Part shown: piece by piece, positions 17,200 through 26,669 of the stretch
Numbering within the stretch: the stretch's first letter is position 1
Layout of the letters: each line of letters begins with the position of its first letter
NCBI RefSeq assembly: GCF_000265205.3
Contig: NC_018000.1
Location: 2,108,001 to 2,172,000 of the forward strand
Reading direction: 5' to 3'
DNA length: 64,000 nucleotides
Origin: Sinorhizobium fredii USDA 257
GTDB lineage: Bacteria; Pseudomonadota; Alphaproteobacteria; Rhizobiales; Rhizobiaceae
Notes under the pieces: model-generated
Told to the model about the DNA's origin: nothing
Seen by the model: only the letters and a program-made list of their open reading frames with translations
Database searches by the model: none
Program-made: the position numbers and the translations under genes

Positions 17200-20100
17200 A
17201 CTTCAACCTTTCCGCACTCGCGGTTCGCGAGCGAGCCGTCACCCTGTTCTTCATCGTTCTGCTGGCTGCCGCAGGCGTCTATGCCTTCGTCAAGCTGGGA
17301 CGTGCAGAGGATCCCTCCTTCACCATCAAGACGCTGACGGTCACGGCGGTGTGGCCGGGCGCCACGGCGCGCGAAATGCAGGATCTTGTCGCCGAGCCGC
17401 TCGAGAAGCGCATCCAGGAACTGACCTGGTATGACCGTGTCGAGACAATGACCCGACCCGGCTACGCCTTTCTGACCGTCACGCTGAAAGACAGCACGCC
17501 GGCCACGGCTGTCGAAGAGGAGTTCTATCAGGCTCGAAAGAAGTTGGGGGACGAAGCCCGAAACCTGCCTTCTGGCGTCTTCGGTCCCTTCGTCAACGAT
17601 GAATATTCGGACGTGAGCTTCGCCCTTTATGCGCTAAAGGCCAAGGGTATGCCCATGCGCGAGCTTGTGCGGCAGGCAGAGGTGATCCGCCAGGATCTTC
17701 TGCATGTGCCCGGCGTCAAGAAGATCAACATCCTCGGTGAACGGCCGGAACAGATCTTCGTCGAGTTCTCGTATGCCAAGCTCGCCACTCTCGGCGTATC
17801 GGCACAGGACATCGCTGCCGCTTTGCAGAGACAGAACACCGTCACACCGGCAGGCTCGATCGATACGCGCGGCCCGCAGGTCTTCATTCGGTTCGATGGC
17901 GCCTACAATAGTGTGCAGGCGATCGCCGACACACCGATCGTCGCTGCCGGCCGCACGTTGAGGCTCTCCGATTTCGCTAAGGTGCGGCGCGGTTACGAAG
18001 ACCCCGCGACGTACATCATCCGCCATGAAGGCGAGCCCGCCATCATGCTGGGCGCGGTGATGCAGCAGGGCTGGAACGGTCTGGAACTCGGAAAGGCGCT
18101 GGAGGACAGGACTGCGGCCATCGCACAGACGCTGCCGCTCGGTATGACGCTCGCCAAGGTCAGCGACCAGGCCGTGAACATCGATGCTGCGGTCGGCGAG
18201 TTCATGATGAAATTCGCCATGGCGCTTGGCGTGGTGTTGCTCGTCAGCCTGCTCAGTCTCGGTTGGCGTGTCGGTATCGTCGTGGCGCTGGCCGTTCCGC
18301 TGACGCTTGCCGTCGTGTTCCTCATCATGCTGGAAACCGGCCGGTTCTTCGACCGCATCACCCTGGGCGCCCTCATCCTGGCGCTCGGTCTTCTCGTCGA
18401 CGACGCCATCATCGCCATCGAGGTGATGGTGGTGAAGATGGAAGAGGGCATGGACCGCATCAAGGCGGCCGCCTATGCCTGGAGCCATACGGCAGCGCCC
18501 ATGCTTTCCGGCACGCTCGTGACCATCATAGGGCTCATGCCGGTTGGCTTTGCCAGGTCGACCGCCGGCGAGTACGCCGGCAACATCTTCTGGGTCGTGG
18601 GTTTTGCGCTAATCGTTTCATGGGTCGTCGCAGTGATCTTCACGCCGTATCTCGGCGTCAAGATGCTCCCGGACATCAAGCCGGTCGAGGGGGGCCACCA
18701 CGCCATCTACGACACGCCGAATTACCGGCGCCTGCGGGGTCTCATTAAGTTTGCCGTGCGCCACAAGTACATGACATGCGCTGTCGTCGGCATCGTCATG
18801 GCGCTTTCCGTCGTTGGGATGGGCGGGGTGAAACAGCAATTCTTCCCGACGTCGGATCGTCCCGAGGTGTTGGTCGAAGTCCGCATGCCCGAAGGCACCA
18901 GTATCGAGACGACGACCGCCACGGTCAAGAAACTCGAACGCTGGCTGCAGGAACAGCCCGAGGCAAACATCGTCACCAGCTATGTCGGACAGGGCGCTCC
19001 CCGCTTCTTTTTCGCGATGGCGCCGGAATTGCCTGATCCCGCCTTCGCCAAGATCGTCGTGCTCACTCCTGACTCGCACGCGCGCGAGGCTTTGAAGCAG
19101 CGCCTTCGGGGTGCCGTATCCGACGGACTGGTTCCCGAAGCCTACGTCCGTGTCACCCAGTTGGTGTTCGGTCCGTATACGCCGTTTCCGGTCGAGTTTC
19201 GCATCATGGGGCCGGATCCTGCGCAATTGTACCAGCTCTCCGAGAAGGCCCTCGACATCATGAAAGGCGTGCCGGACGTCCGTCAGGCAAACCGCGACTG
19301 GGGCAATCGTACGCCTGTGCTTCGTTTCATCCCGGACCAGGATCGGCTGAACCTCATCGGCCTTTCGCCGGCCGAGGCAGCCCAGCAGATGCAGTTGCTG
19401 CTGAGCGGCATTCCGGTGACGCAGGTTCGCGAGAACATCCGCAACGTGCCTGTCGTCGCACGCAGTGCTGGCGAGAGTCGCCTCGATCCGGCGAAGCTGG
19501 CCGATTTCTCGCTGATGAGCAGGGACGGCCGACAGGTTCCGCTCGATCAGATCGGCCATTCCGAAATCCGCTTTGAGGAACCGATTCTGAAACGTCGCGA
19601 TCGCACTCCGGTCATCACGATCCGATCGGATATCAATGAGGCGACGCAGCCCCCGGAGGTCTCACAGCAGGTCATGACGGCGCTTCAGCCGCTGATTGCC
19701 TCGCTTCCGGTCGGATATCGTATCGAAATGGGCGGAAACATCGAGGAATCGCTCAAGGCCAATGTCGCGCTGGTCAAAATCTTCCCGGCCATGATTGCCG
19801 CCATGCTGATCGTCATCATCCTCCAGGTCCGCAGCCTGTCAACGATGACCATGGTCATGTTGACGGCGCCGCTCGGTCTTGCCGGGGCGGTTCCAGTGTT
19901 GCTCCTCTTCAATCAGCCCTTCGGCTTCAATGCCATTCTCGGACTGATAGGGCTGGCCGGCATCCTGATGCGCAACACGCTGATCCTGACGGAGCAGATC
20001 AAGGAGAACCAGGCAGCCGGTCTCGACGATTATCATGCGGTCATCGAGGCGACTGTGCAGCGGACACGCCCGGTTATCCTCACCGCGCTCGCAGCCGTGC

Positions 20101-20300
20101 TGGCGTTCATTCCGCTGACCCATTCGGTGTTCTGGGGATCGATGGCCTATACGCTGATCGGCGGAACGGCGGTGGGCACGGTGCTGGTCCTGCTCTTCCT
20201 GCCGGCGCTGTACGCCGCGTGGTTCCGGATCAACCCGACTGAGCTCCATGAGGAGCCGACGGAAAAACCGGAAGGGCGCATAGCAATGGCTGCCGAGTAG
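17196..20300 (+). CDS. RND-family efflux transporter permease
   Basis: A 1034-residue inner-membrane pump with the two-fold RND layout: one transmembrane helix, a large periplasmic loop, a bundle of about six helices (around residues 330-530), a second large loop and a second bundle (around 855-1015). LGLLVDDAIIAIEVMVVKME in helix 4 contains the conserved aspartate pair used for proton relay. Length is typical for HAE1/HME-like pumps. It is coupled to the adaptor gene and controlled by the divergent TetR. Likely exports hydrophobic or amphipathic toxicants; the substrate is unknown. Confidence 0.94.
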   Translation: MNFNLSALAVRERAVTLFFIVLLAAAGVYAFVKLGRAEDPSFTIKTLTVTAVWPGATAREMQDLVAEPLEKRIQELTWYDRVETMTRPGYAFLTVTLKDSTPATAVEEEFYQARKKLGDEARNLPSGVFGPFVNDEYSDVSFALYALKAKGMPMRELVRQAEVIRQDLLHVPGVKKINILGERPEQIFVEFSYAKLATLGVSAQDIAAALQRQNTVTPAGSIDTRGPQVFIRFDGAYNSVQAIADTPIVAAGRTLRLSDFAKVRRGYEDPATYIIRHEGEPAIMLGAVMQQGWNGLELGKALEDRTAAIAQTLPLGMTLAKVSDQAVNIDAAVGEFMMKFAMALGVVLLVSLLSLGWRVGIVVALAVPLTLAVVFLIMLETGRFFDRITLGALILALGLLVDDAIIAIEVMVVKMEEGMDRIKAAAYAWSHTAAPMLSGTLVTIIGLMPVGFARSTAGEYAGNIFWVVGFALIVSWVVAVIFTPYLGVKMLPDIKPVEGGHHAIYDTPNYRRLRGLIKFAVRHKYMTCAVVGIVMALSVVGMGGVKQQFFPTSDRPEVLVEVRMPEGTSIETTTATVKKLERWLQEQPEANIVTSYVGQGAPRFFFAMAPELPDPAFAKIVVLTPDSHAREALKQRLRGAVSDGLVPEAYVRVTQLVFGPYTPFPVEFRIMGPDPAQLYQLSEKALDIMKGVPDVRQANRDWGNRTPVLRFIPDQDRLNLIGLSPAEAAQQMQLLLSGIPVTQVRENIRNVPVVARSAGESRLDPAKLADFSLMSRDGRQVPLDQIGHSEIRFEEPILKRRDRTPVITIRSDINEATQPPEVSQQVMTALQPLIASLPVGYRIEMGGNIEESLKANVALVKIFPAMIAAMLIVIILQVRSLSTMTMVMLTAPLGLAGAVPVLLLFNQPFGFNAILGLIGLAGILMRNTLILTEQIKENQAAGLDDYHAVIEATVQRTRPVILTALAAVLAFIPLTHSVFWGSMAYTLIGGTAVGTVLVLLFLPALYAAWFRINPTELHEEPTEKPEGRIAMAAE

Positions 20301-20444
20301 GGCTCGGTTGTCGGGCGGAGACGGTTCGAGTACTCGCCCGCTGGCCTAGCTGAACACGAGGCCGGGCCAGCCATGCGATCTTAGCGCTTGCGGATGATCG
20401 CCGGGCGAGCCCGGCCGATCGTTCCATCCAATCTGGAGGCATCC

Positions 20445-21098
20445 ATGGATTATCCGGGCCGACCGGGGACATTTACCGACATGGTGCGCGCGCGCATCCT
20501 GGAGGTGGCGGAGGAGCATTTCCGCCGCATCGGTCATCATAAGACATCGGTGGCCGACATCGCCTCCGAGCTCGGCATGAGTCGAGCCAACATCTACCGC
20601 TTCTTCTCTTCCAAAGATGCGATCAGCGAGTCCGTCTGCGGCCGGGTTGTGAACCGGGCCACAGACGTGGCCGTTGCGAGCGCGAGCAGGAACGTGCCTG
20701 CCTTGGAGAAGCTCGAGCAGATCCTGAGCGCGGTTCACCACTACAACAAGATGCAGTTGGCCGAGGAAAAGCACATGCATGACCTTGTTGCCACGGCCGT
20801 GCGGGAAAACTGGGCGCATGACAAGCGAATGATGACGATCCTTGAGGCTATCATCCGCGAGGGCATGGAGGCGGACGAGTTCGAGGTCAAAGATCCCGCC
20901 GAGACAGCGCGTGCGGTCAACACCGCGTTCACGCCGTTCTTCCACCCGATTCTGATCGAGCACTCCGTTCGACGCGGCGAAGACACTGAAGCGGGCCTGC
21001 GCGAGCAGTTCCGCTTTGTCCAGAAGGCTCTCGGCAACAGGGCAGAATCCGGAAGTCGGACGACGAGAACTGACCGGGTACGATGCGGACAAAGCTGA
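20445..21098 (+). CDS. TetR-family transcriptional regulator
   Basis: A 217-residue regulator with N-terminal TetR helix-turn-helix (TSVADIASELGMSRANIYRFF) and a C-terminal domain resembling TetR_C_7-like regulators (KMQLAEEKHMHDLVATAV). The start at 20445 follows GGAGG at a proper distance. It lies 144 bp after the RND gene on the same strand and just upstream of a GST-like gene, so it could regulate either; a 6-bp hairpin (20312-20340) lies between it and the pump. Target unknown. Confidence 0.9.
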   Translation: MDYPGRPGTFTDMVRARILEVAEEHFRRIGHHKTSVADIASELGMSRANIYRFFSSKDAISESVCGRVVNRATDVAVASASRNVPALEKLEQILSAVHHYNKMQLAEEKHMHDLVATAVRENWAHDKRMMTILEAIIREGMEADEFEVKDPAETARAVNTAFTPFFHPILIEHSVRRGEDTEAGLREQFRFVQKALGNRAESGSRTTRTDRVRCGQS

Positions 21099-21194
21099 GC
21101 TGTATTTGATCTGAGCGCGAGAATTACCTCGAGCATGGGTGTCGGAATCTCGTCTAGCCGGGCGTCTTCCCGTCGCAAAACATGGAGAGCAACA

Positions 21195-21842
21195 TTGACC
21201 ATTACCATTACCGCCTTCGAACGGTCGCCCGATCGCGGCAAGGGTCTGACGCGCGACATGCGCGTTCGCTGGGCGCTCGAAGAAGTGGGCCAGCCTTACG
21301 ACGTTCGTCTTCTTTCGTTCAAGACGATGAAGGAACCCGCACATCTCGCCCTTCATCCTTTCGGGCAGATCCCGACCTATGAAGAAGGCGATCTCGCTTT
21401 GTTTGAGTCGGGGGCTATCGTGTTCCATATCGCCGAGCGTCATGCGGGCCTGCTGCCAGACGACGGGAATGCCCGAGCGCGCGCGATCGCATGGATGTTT
21501 GCCGCGCTTAACACGGTGGAGCCTCCGATCTTCGACCGCGACGTCGCCAGGATTCTGGAGCGCGACGAGCCTTGGTACCAGCACCGTCTGCGTGTCCTCG
21601 AGGACAACATCCGGAAACGGCTGAGCGGCCTTTCCAACCGCCTTGGCGATACCGACTGGCTCGAGGGCGCTTTCAGCGCCGGTGACTTGCTGATGGTTTC
21701 GGTGCTGCTCAGGTTGAAAGGATCGGCTCTACTGGACGAATATCCGAACCTCTCCGCCTATGTCGCCCGCGGCGAAGCGCGGCCCGCATACAAGCGGGCT
21801 TTCGGCGCTCAGTTGGCGGTTTTCGCCGCATCGGCCGGCTGA
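21195..21842 (+). CDS. Glutathione S-transferase family protein
   Basis: A 215-residue two-domain GST: thioredoxin-like N-terminal domain with HPFGQIPTYEEGD (cis-proline) and LFESGAIVFHIAERH (glutathione-binding Glu-Ser), then an all-helical C-terminal domain with DWLEGAFSAGDLLMVSVLLR. The best start is TTG at 21195 with GGAGA 6 bases upstream; an ATG at 21135 in the same frame lacks a ribosome binding site and adds 20 basic residues atypical for the family. Probably cytoplasmic conjugation of glutathione to electrophiles, fitting the neighbouring efflux pump. Confidence 0.88.
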   Translation: MTITITAFERSPDRGKGLTRDMRVRWALEEVGQPYDVRLLSFKTMKEPAHLALHPFGQIPTYEEGDLALFESGAIVFHIAERHAGLLPDDGNARARAIAWMFAALNTVEPPIFDRDVARILERDEPWYQHRLRVLEDNIRKRLSGLSNRLGDTDWLEGAFSAGDLLMVSVLLRLKGSALLDEYPNLSAYVARGEARPAYKRAFGAQLAVFAASAG

Positions 21843-22196
21843 CCAAGGTCCGCTCTGGCGGTTCGAAGCGGTTTTTGATCCGTCGCCTAGCGTATGCCGG
21901 CTTTGGGTCCGAACTCGTCCCTACCAGCCGCCAATCCGAACGTCTTGAAAGTCCGCATAATCGCCCATCGAGACGATAACGGCGGCCGGCTCGATTGAGC
22001 CCGGTTCAGCCGTTCCCGCCACGCCTCTCCAACGGCCGCTTTGCGCCCCCAAGACGGTCGTTGGACCACCCGGGTTGTCTTTCTCAAAGCTGCCGGTCGG
22101 CTACGATAGTGACAACGCCCAGTGGCCGGTTCAAGCGGCTTCGGTTTTCCCGCAATAATCGGGGTGTCCCTTTCCGATCACAATTGCTGCAAGGGT
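21843..22196. other. Intergenic stretch without a supported gene
   Basis: About 350 bases between convergent genes (GST forward, kinase-like gene reverse). Short open frames here lack ribosome binding sites and recognisable motifs. No repeat or RNA gene was seen. Confidence 0.5.
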
Positions 22197-22702
22197 TCAA
22201 GTGAGGTTAGCGAGGATATCGTCGACAACACGTGCGACGGTATTCGCCGTGTCGATGGTGATGCCGGCAGGGAGATGTTCCCGAGTATGATGGTAGTGGA
22301 GTACCAGTGCCCGCTCAGCCGGTTCGAAGCCAGGCTCATTCGGCCGTCCATCTAATCTTCGGTTCAACGTCTCAGCGTCGATGTCGAGCACGAATACCTT
22401 GTCGAATAGGTGCAGGAATTTTTGGAAATTGCGCGAGCCGCCACAGAAGAATGTGGCAGGATGGGTGGTGTCGGCAGCAATGGTCCGGACCTTGTCGGCG
22501 GGCCAGATCCAGTGCGCGTATCCCCAAGCGATGCGGTCTGCGCCTTTGGGAGGGCCTGCGAGTGCCTGGCCTGTCTCGGGGTCACCGACATAAGCTAAGA
22601 CCCGATCACCATGGATGACATGGTAGCCCCGCCGCTCCAGTTAGCGACAGACGTTTTTCCAGTGCCGGAACCGCCTTCGATCAGATAGTTCTTGATGCCC
22701 AT
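22197..22702 (-). pseudogene. P-loop AAA/nucleoside-kinase-like protein, frameshifted
   Basis: From the ATG at 22702 the frame starts MGIKNYLIEGGSGTGKTSVA, a clear Walker A (GGSGTGKTS), then breaks. In a neighbouring frame the sequence continues as LERRGYHVIHGDRVLAYVGD, then WPADKVRTIAADTTHPATFF and ends LDIDAETLNRRLDGRPNE to the stop at 22197. Adding one base at about 22638-22642 restores a protein of about 168 residues. It resembles small rhizobial ATPases of the AAA_18/adenylate-kinase-like fold. Because the rest is intact, a sequencing error is as likely as real inactivation. Function unknown. Confidence 0.8.
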
Positions 22703-22900
22703 AGGTCTATCATGGCTTCCAATCGGGTGAGAAGACAGCCTACCTCAGAGTGCTCAGGTCACAAGCTGAGCGATCAGGGTCAGCTGTCCGTCCGCTACGT
22801 TAGTGCAGCCACGCCCAGAACGCGCCCTCAAATACGTTATTCAGGACGACTTGCCACCATCTTGAAAGCAGTCATCCGTTCAGCCGCCGCCGCGCGATGT

Positions 22901-23680
22901 TCAGCGGCGCGCGACACCGATCAGTGCGGTAGATGGTATCGGCAGAACCGCTCGATCGGCAGCAATTCTGCGGACCTCGGCGACGACTGCCGCTTTCTCC
23001 TGATCGGAAAGGCTAGTCCAATCCGGAGACATGCCAAACAATGTGTCGGGCTCATTGAGTGTCGCGACCTCAAGTTCATATTCATACATGACTTGATCGA
23101 TCTGCGGATCCCGATAGCCTGCATCGATCAGTTCCCGCGCGAAATCCTTCGGATCGTTTAGCGCCTGGACGGCTTCCGGCATCGCCATGCTCTGAAGGTC
23201 AGGAAACAGCGTCTGGCGGATCTGGCCCAGCAGCAGAAACGTCGCCGCGCCACGACTCTGCCAGGTTGCGACCACACCATATCCACCCGGACGCGTCACT
23301 CGCGCCATCTCGGCGAGGCCTTTGCGCCAGTCGGGGAACATGATCACGCCGAATATCGAGAAGACTGCGTCGAAACCGGCGTCAGGAAGGTCGAGCTTCT
23401 GCCCATCCATGACGCGCGCCTCCACATTGGGCAGTCGGGCAGCCGCGATGCGGGTGACCATGCCGGGCGAGAAGTCGGTCGCGAGCACCTGAGCGCCCGT
23501 GCGCGCCGCAGCCAGTGCCAATGCGCCAGTGCCGGCCGCGACATCCAGGACTCGAGCCTCCGGGGTCAGCGGCACGCGTGCCAACGCCGCTTCGGCATAG
23601 CGCGCAGTGAAGGGGTGCGCGGTCTTCTCGTAGTGCAGAGCGGCAGTATCCCAATGATCGGGGTTCTCAAATTCACGCAT
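22901..23680 (-). CDS. Class I SAM-dependent methyltransferase
   Basis: A 259-residue methyltransferase of the UbiE/Methyltransf_11 type: SAM-binding motif I VLDVAAGTGALALAAA (residues 44-59), acidic motif II LATDFSPGM, and MARVTRPGGYGVVATW for motif III. The C-terminal third is a substrate cap. It is divergent from an Rrf2-family regulator, with a near-perfect palindrome in the 85-bp gap, so it is probably that regulator's target. Substrate unknown. Confidence 0.92.
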   Translation of the reverse strand: MREFENPDHWDTAALHYEKTAHPFTARYAEAALARVPLTPEARVLDVAAGTGALALAAARTGAQVLATDFSPGMVTRIAAARLPNVEARVMDGQKLDLPDAGFDAVFSIFGVIMFPDWRKGLAEMARVTRPGGYGVVATWQSRGAATFLLLGQIRQTLFPDLQSMAMPEAVQALNDPKDFARELIDAGYRDPQIDQVMYEYELEVATLNEPDTLFGMSPDWTSLSDQEKAAVVAEVRRIAADRAVLPIPSTALIGVARR

Positions 23681-23700
23681 GTCACGCCTCTACGAATCAT

Positions 23701-23717
23701 GTAACATTTAATGTAAC
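23701..23717. promoter_or_regulatory. Candidate Rrf2 operator
   Basis: GTAACATT-t-AATGTAAC is a 17-bp inverted repeat with a single mismatched pair, located between the divergent methyltransferase (start 23680) and Rrf2-type regulator (start 23766) genes. Rrf2 proteins bind such AT-rich dyads; the position suits control of both promoters. Assignment is inferred from location. Confidence 0.55.
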
Positions 23718-23765
23718 GTGAATTGCCGATGCTGCCAATCCACTCCACCGTGCAAGGATGAAACC

Positions 23766-24221
23766 GTGCGCAACGACAGCCGCCTTTCCCGCATGCTCCA
23801 TGTGTTGCTCCACATGGCACGCCACGATGGACCTATGACGTCCGAGGTGGTCGCGCGCATGCTTGGGACCAACCCGGTGGTTGTACGCCGTACGATGGCA
23901 GGCCTGCGTAAAGCGGGTTATGTGCGATCGGAGAAAGGGCATGGCGGCGGTTGGTCGATCGCCATGGACCTGACGAAAGTGTCGCTGCTCGATGTTCATC
24001 GGGCAGTGGGAGGTCCGCGCATCTTCGCCATCGGTAGCGAGCATCCCAACCCCGACTGCGCCGTCGAGAAGATCGTCAACGAGGCGGTCGAAGGCGCCAT
24101 GCGTGAGGCTGAGGCATTGTTGATCAGCCGTCTCGGGGAGGTCAGCCTGGCGGAACTCGCCAAACGCTTCGACATGCGTTGTACTCGGGCGATTGAGGCG
24201 CGGGCGCCGAAGCAAACCTAA
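23766..24221 (+). CDS. Rrf2-family transcriptional regulator
   Basis: A 151-residue winged-helix regulator: SRLSRMLHVLLHMARHDGPM, recognition region EVVARMLGTNPVVVRRTMAGLR, then wing KGHGGGWSIAMDL and LLDVHRAVGG typical of Rrf2. The conserved three-cysteine Fe-S cluster of IscR/NsrR is absent: after the wing only NPDCAV has a cysteine, so it is probably a non-Fe-S member such as a YwnA type. Start is the GTG at 23766 with AAGGA upstream; a longer frame from 23718 would cover the operator. Divergent from the methyltransferase. Confidence 0.88.
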   Translation: MRNDSRLSRMLHVLLHMARHDGPMTSEVVARMLGTNPVVVRRTMAGLRKAGYVRSEKGHGGGWSIAMDLTKVSLLDVHRAVGGPRIFAIGSEHPNPDCAVEKIVNEAVEGAMREAEALLISRLGEVSLAELAKRFDMRCTRAIEARAPKQT

Positions 24222-24394
24222 GCATACTAGCAGGCGGGATACACTTTACGCGTGTCCGCAATGCGCCTTCATTTCGGAAGTTCGAATGCTGGGTATCGCC
24301 GCCTGATAGCGGTCATTCATTCCGCAGGTGAGCCCGTATAGGTCCTTCGCCTAACCCACCTCCTGCTGAATCGCTTCACCGATCCGCGATAGCA

Positions 24395-24530
24395 TTCCTG
24401 CGGCAGTGAAAGGTCGGCCGCGGCCAGGCTCTCGCGCAGCTGTACGGGGCTCGAGGTGCCCGGCATCGATAAGATGCTGGGCGAGCGGGGCGAGGAGCCA
24501 TGCCAGCGCTATCTGCATCGGCGAGACGCC
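24395..24530 (-). pseudogene. Aldo/keto reductase C-terminal remnant
   Basis: Read leftward, one frame gives GVSPMQIALAWLLAPLAQ and a second frame one base away continues MPGTSSPVQLRESLAAADLSL, together the final helices of an aldo/keto reductase (cofactor-phosphate binding PGTSS). The NADPH barrel and catalytic Tyr/Lys are absent, so this is a truncated and frameshifted relic. It sits 26 bp beyond the 3' end of the metallo-beta-lactamase-fold gene, whose operon may once have included it. Confidence 0.75.
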
Positions 24531-24555
24531 ATTCCCTTGTTACAGCAGTTGCTGA

Positions 24556-25554
24556 TTAGGCTCTCTGCTGAAAGTATCGGAGTGCTGGCGAAATGAACTC
24601 CGGATTCTCCCATGTTGCATAACGCGCGCGAAGGAGCGACGGAAGCTTGGCGGTCTGGGGACCGGCCTCGGCGGGCATTCCACGCACCGTTTGGAAATAG
24701 CCAAGCACGGCCTCAGGAAGCTCGGCGCCGCCGAGATTTCCGTGTCCCGGCACAATGAGGCGCGGCTGCAACCGCATCATATCGTTGAGAGCGGTTTCCC
24801 ACTTTGCAACGTCAATGTCGCCGGCACCGATCATAGGCGGGAAGAACGGGACGATCGGAAACATCCGCTCTTCGAGAAGGTCTCCCGCGAACAGGATGCG
24901 CTCCTGGGGCAGGAAGAGGATCTGATCCCCCGGAGAATGGGCGGTGCCCCAAGTCCGAAACCGGACTTCACGACCACCGAGATCGATCACGGTCTCCGCG
25001 GTGTCGTATGTCTCATGCGGTGGCGTCAGTTTAATCCCGTCAAGCAGATGCTTCTGCCCTTCCGGCAGAATGCCCGCTCTGAAGCCGTCCAACAAGGTTT
25101 GACCTGAGCGCTGCAAATAGTCCCGTTGCGCGCTGTTGTAGTAGATGCGTGCGTCGTTCCTGAACACTTGGGCACCGAAGCCGTGTTCCGGATGGGCGTG
25201 GGTGACCGTCAGGATGATCCGGCGTCCCGGTGCGAGTTCTCGCGCCAAGCGCAGGACGTTCTCGGCGCTCTCGATACCAAGACCGCAATCAATCACCATC
25301 ACGCTTTCCGTGCCGACGATGATCCCGATATTCGGAACGAGCGGGATGCGCTTGTCGGGCACAAGAAAGACACCTGGCGCCATCTCCGCCGGAAAACGTG
25401 TATCCACGGTTGGCAGGGGCCGCGCGGGCGGTTGCAAGATGTCCTGCCCTTGGGCGCTTGCGCGGATCGGAACCATTCCCGCCAGTCCAGCCAAGACCGT
25501 CAGCTTCAGCAAATCGCGTCTGTCTGTGTATCCTGTCTTTTCAGTCTCCATCAC
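24556..25554 (-). CDS. Metallo-beta-lactamase-fold hydrolase with Tat-like signal
   Basis: A 332-residue protein. The N-terminus has DRRDLLKLTVLAGLAGMVP, resembling a twin-arginine signal, so it is probably exported folded. The core has the metal motif HAHPEHGFG (Glu replacing the usual Asp of HxHxDH), AGDLLEE and PGHGN, all metal-ligand positions of the fold. It lies 38 bp downstream of a tautomerase gene... with the SDR gene before that, all on one strand, divergent from a LysR regulator. Probably a quinoprotein-relay or SoxH-like hydrolase; the substrate is not visible. Confidence 0.88.
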   Translation of the reverse strand: MMETEKTGYTDRRDLLKLTVLAGLAGMVPIRASAQGQDILQPPARPLPTVDTRFPAEMAPGVFLVPDKRIPLVPNIGIIVGTESVMVIDCGLGIESAENVLRLARELAPGRRIILTVTHAHPEHGFGAQVFRNDARIYYNSAQRDYLQRSGQTLLDGFRAGILPEGQKHLLDGIKLTPPHETYDTAETVIDLGGREVRFRTWGTAHSPGDQILFLPQERILFAGDLLEERMFPIVPFFPPMIGAGDIDVAKWETALNDMMRLQPRLIVPGHGNLGGAELPEAVLGYFQTVRGMPAEAGPQTAKLPSLLRARYATWENPEFISPALRYFQQRA

Positions 25555-25593
25555 ATGTCTCCCTGTGTTCAGCAGCTCTCTATCGATACGGCG

Positions 25594-25806
25594 TCAGTCC
25601 TTTGCCCGGTACTCGTCCGGCATGACGAAGACTTCGTCCGCACGTCCGTATCCGCCATCGGACACTTCCTCGATCAGGACCATCGTGGTCGGACGCACGA
25701 CCTCCCCGAAATAGCCGACCATGAGTTCGGTCGTCTTGTGGATCAGGTCTTCCTTCTGCGCCGTCGAAAGCGAGGCCTGGGGCAGTTTGTAGTTCGCGAA
25801 AGGCAT
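25594..25806 (-). CDS. Tautomerase-superfamily protein (4-oxalocrotonate tautomerase type)
   Basis: A 70-residue protein beginning Met-Pro, where Pro1 becomes the catalytic base after methionine removal. The following LIHKTTELMVGYFGEVVRPT and VLIEEV segments fit the beta-alpha-beta tautomerase fold. It lies between an SDR and a metallo-beta-lactamase-fold gene in one leftward unit, 29 bp after the SDR stop. Members isomerise enol/keto acids in aromatic degradation, but no ring-cleavage gene is seen here. Confidence 0.88.
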   Translation of the reverse strand: MPFANYKLPQASLSTAQKEDLIHKTTELMVGYFGEVVRPTTMVLIEEVSDGGYGRADEVFVMPDEYRAKD

Positions 25807-25835
25807 GGTGTGTTCCTTGGATTTGAGGGTTGCGA

Positions 25836-26573
25836 TTAGACCGCGCCGCCATTGGCGCGGATGGTTTGACCGTTGATCCAGCCGCTTTCCGGCCCAGCCA
25901 GGAAAGCGACGGCGTTGGCGATGTCGTCGGGACGGCCGAGGCGGCCGAGCGGGATCATCCGCGTGATGCTGGCGACCAGTTCCTCAGACTTGCCGCGCAT
26001 GAAGAAATCGGTCTCGACCGGGCCGGGCGCGATTGCGTTCACGGTGATCCCGCGTGGGCCCAACTCCTTGGCAAGCACGTGCGTCACCGCCTCGATCCCC
26101 GCTTTCGTCGCGGCATACAATCCGTAACCGGGCTGGTAGAAGCCCACCACGCTTGAGGACACGCTGATGATCCGCCCGCCATCGCGCAGCCGCTTGGCGC
26201 CTTCGCGCATGCCGCGGAACGTGCCGGCGAGATTGATGCTGCAGTGGTCTTCGATGTCCGCGTCCGTCGCGTCGGCTACAGGTGAGAGCCGCATCATGCC
26301 TGCATTGTTGACCAGTAGATCGACCGGGCCGAACGCGGCTTCAGCCGCATCGAACAGCGCGGGCATGCCGGCCGGATCGCCGACGTCAGCCTGTACCGCA
26401 ACCGCCTTGCCGTCCGCCTGCTCGATGTCCTGCACGACCTGACGGGCAGCAGCCTCATCGCGCGCATAGTTCACCGCAACAGCACAACCCTCATGGGCAA
26501 ACCGTCGTGCGATTGCCGCGCCGATGCCCTTGCCGGCGCCGGTCACGATTGCGGTTTTGTCTTTCAGCCTCAT
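25836..26573 (-). CDS. Short-chain dehydrogenase/reductase
   Basis: A 245-residue classical SDR: GAGKGIGAAIA cofactor loop, NNAGMM, catalytic Ser in SVSSSVVGFYQ, YAATKAG for YxxxK, and C-terminal GPESGWINGQTIRANGG typical of FabG-like enzymes. The ATG at 26573 follows GGAGGT; an earlier start at 26597 has none. First gene of a leftward unit with a tautomerase and a metallo-beta-lactamase-fold protein, divergent from a LysR gene that probably controls it. Confidence 0.93.
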   Translation of the reverse strand: MRLKDKTAIVTGAGKGIGAAIARRFAHEGCAVAVNYARDEAAARQVVQDIEQADGKAVAVQADVGDPAGMPALFDAAEAAFGPVDLLVNNAGMMRLSPVADATDADIEDHCSINLAGTFRGMREGAKRLRDGGRIISVSSSVVGFYQPGYGLYAATKAGIEAVTHVLAKELGPRGITVNAIAPGPVETDFFMRGKSEELVASITRMIPLGRLGRPDDIANAVAFLAGPESGWINGQTIRANGGAV

Positions 26574-26669
26574 TTCTTGACCTCCGTTGCTAGGCAAGGA
26601 AGTAGCGAAACTTGGAGGCGGGATAATCCCCCTTTCGCGGGCAATAAAATTCGGCTATCCCGAACAAAC

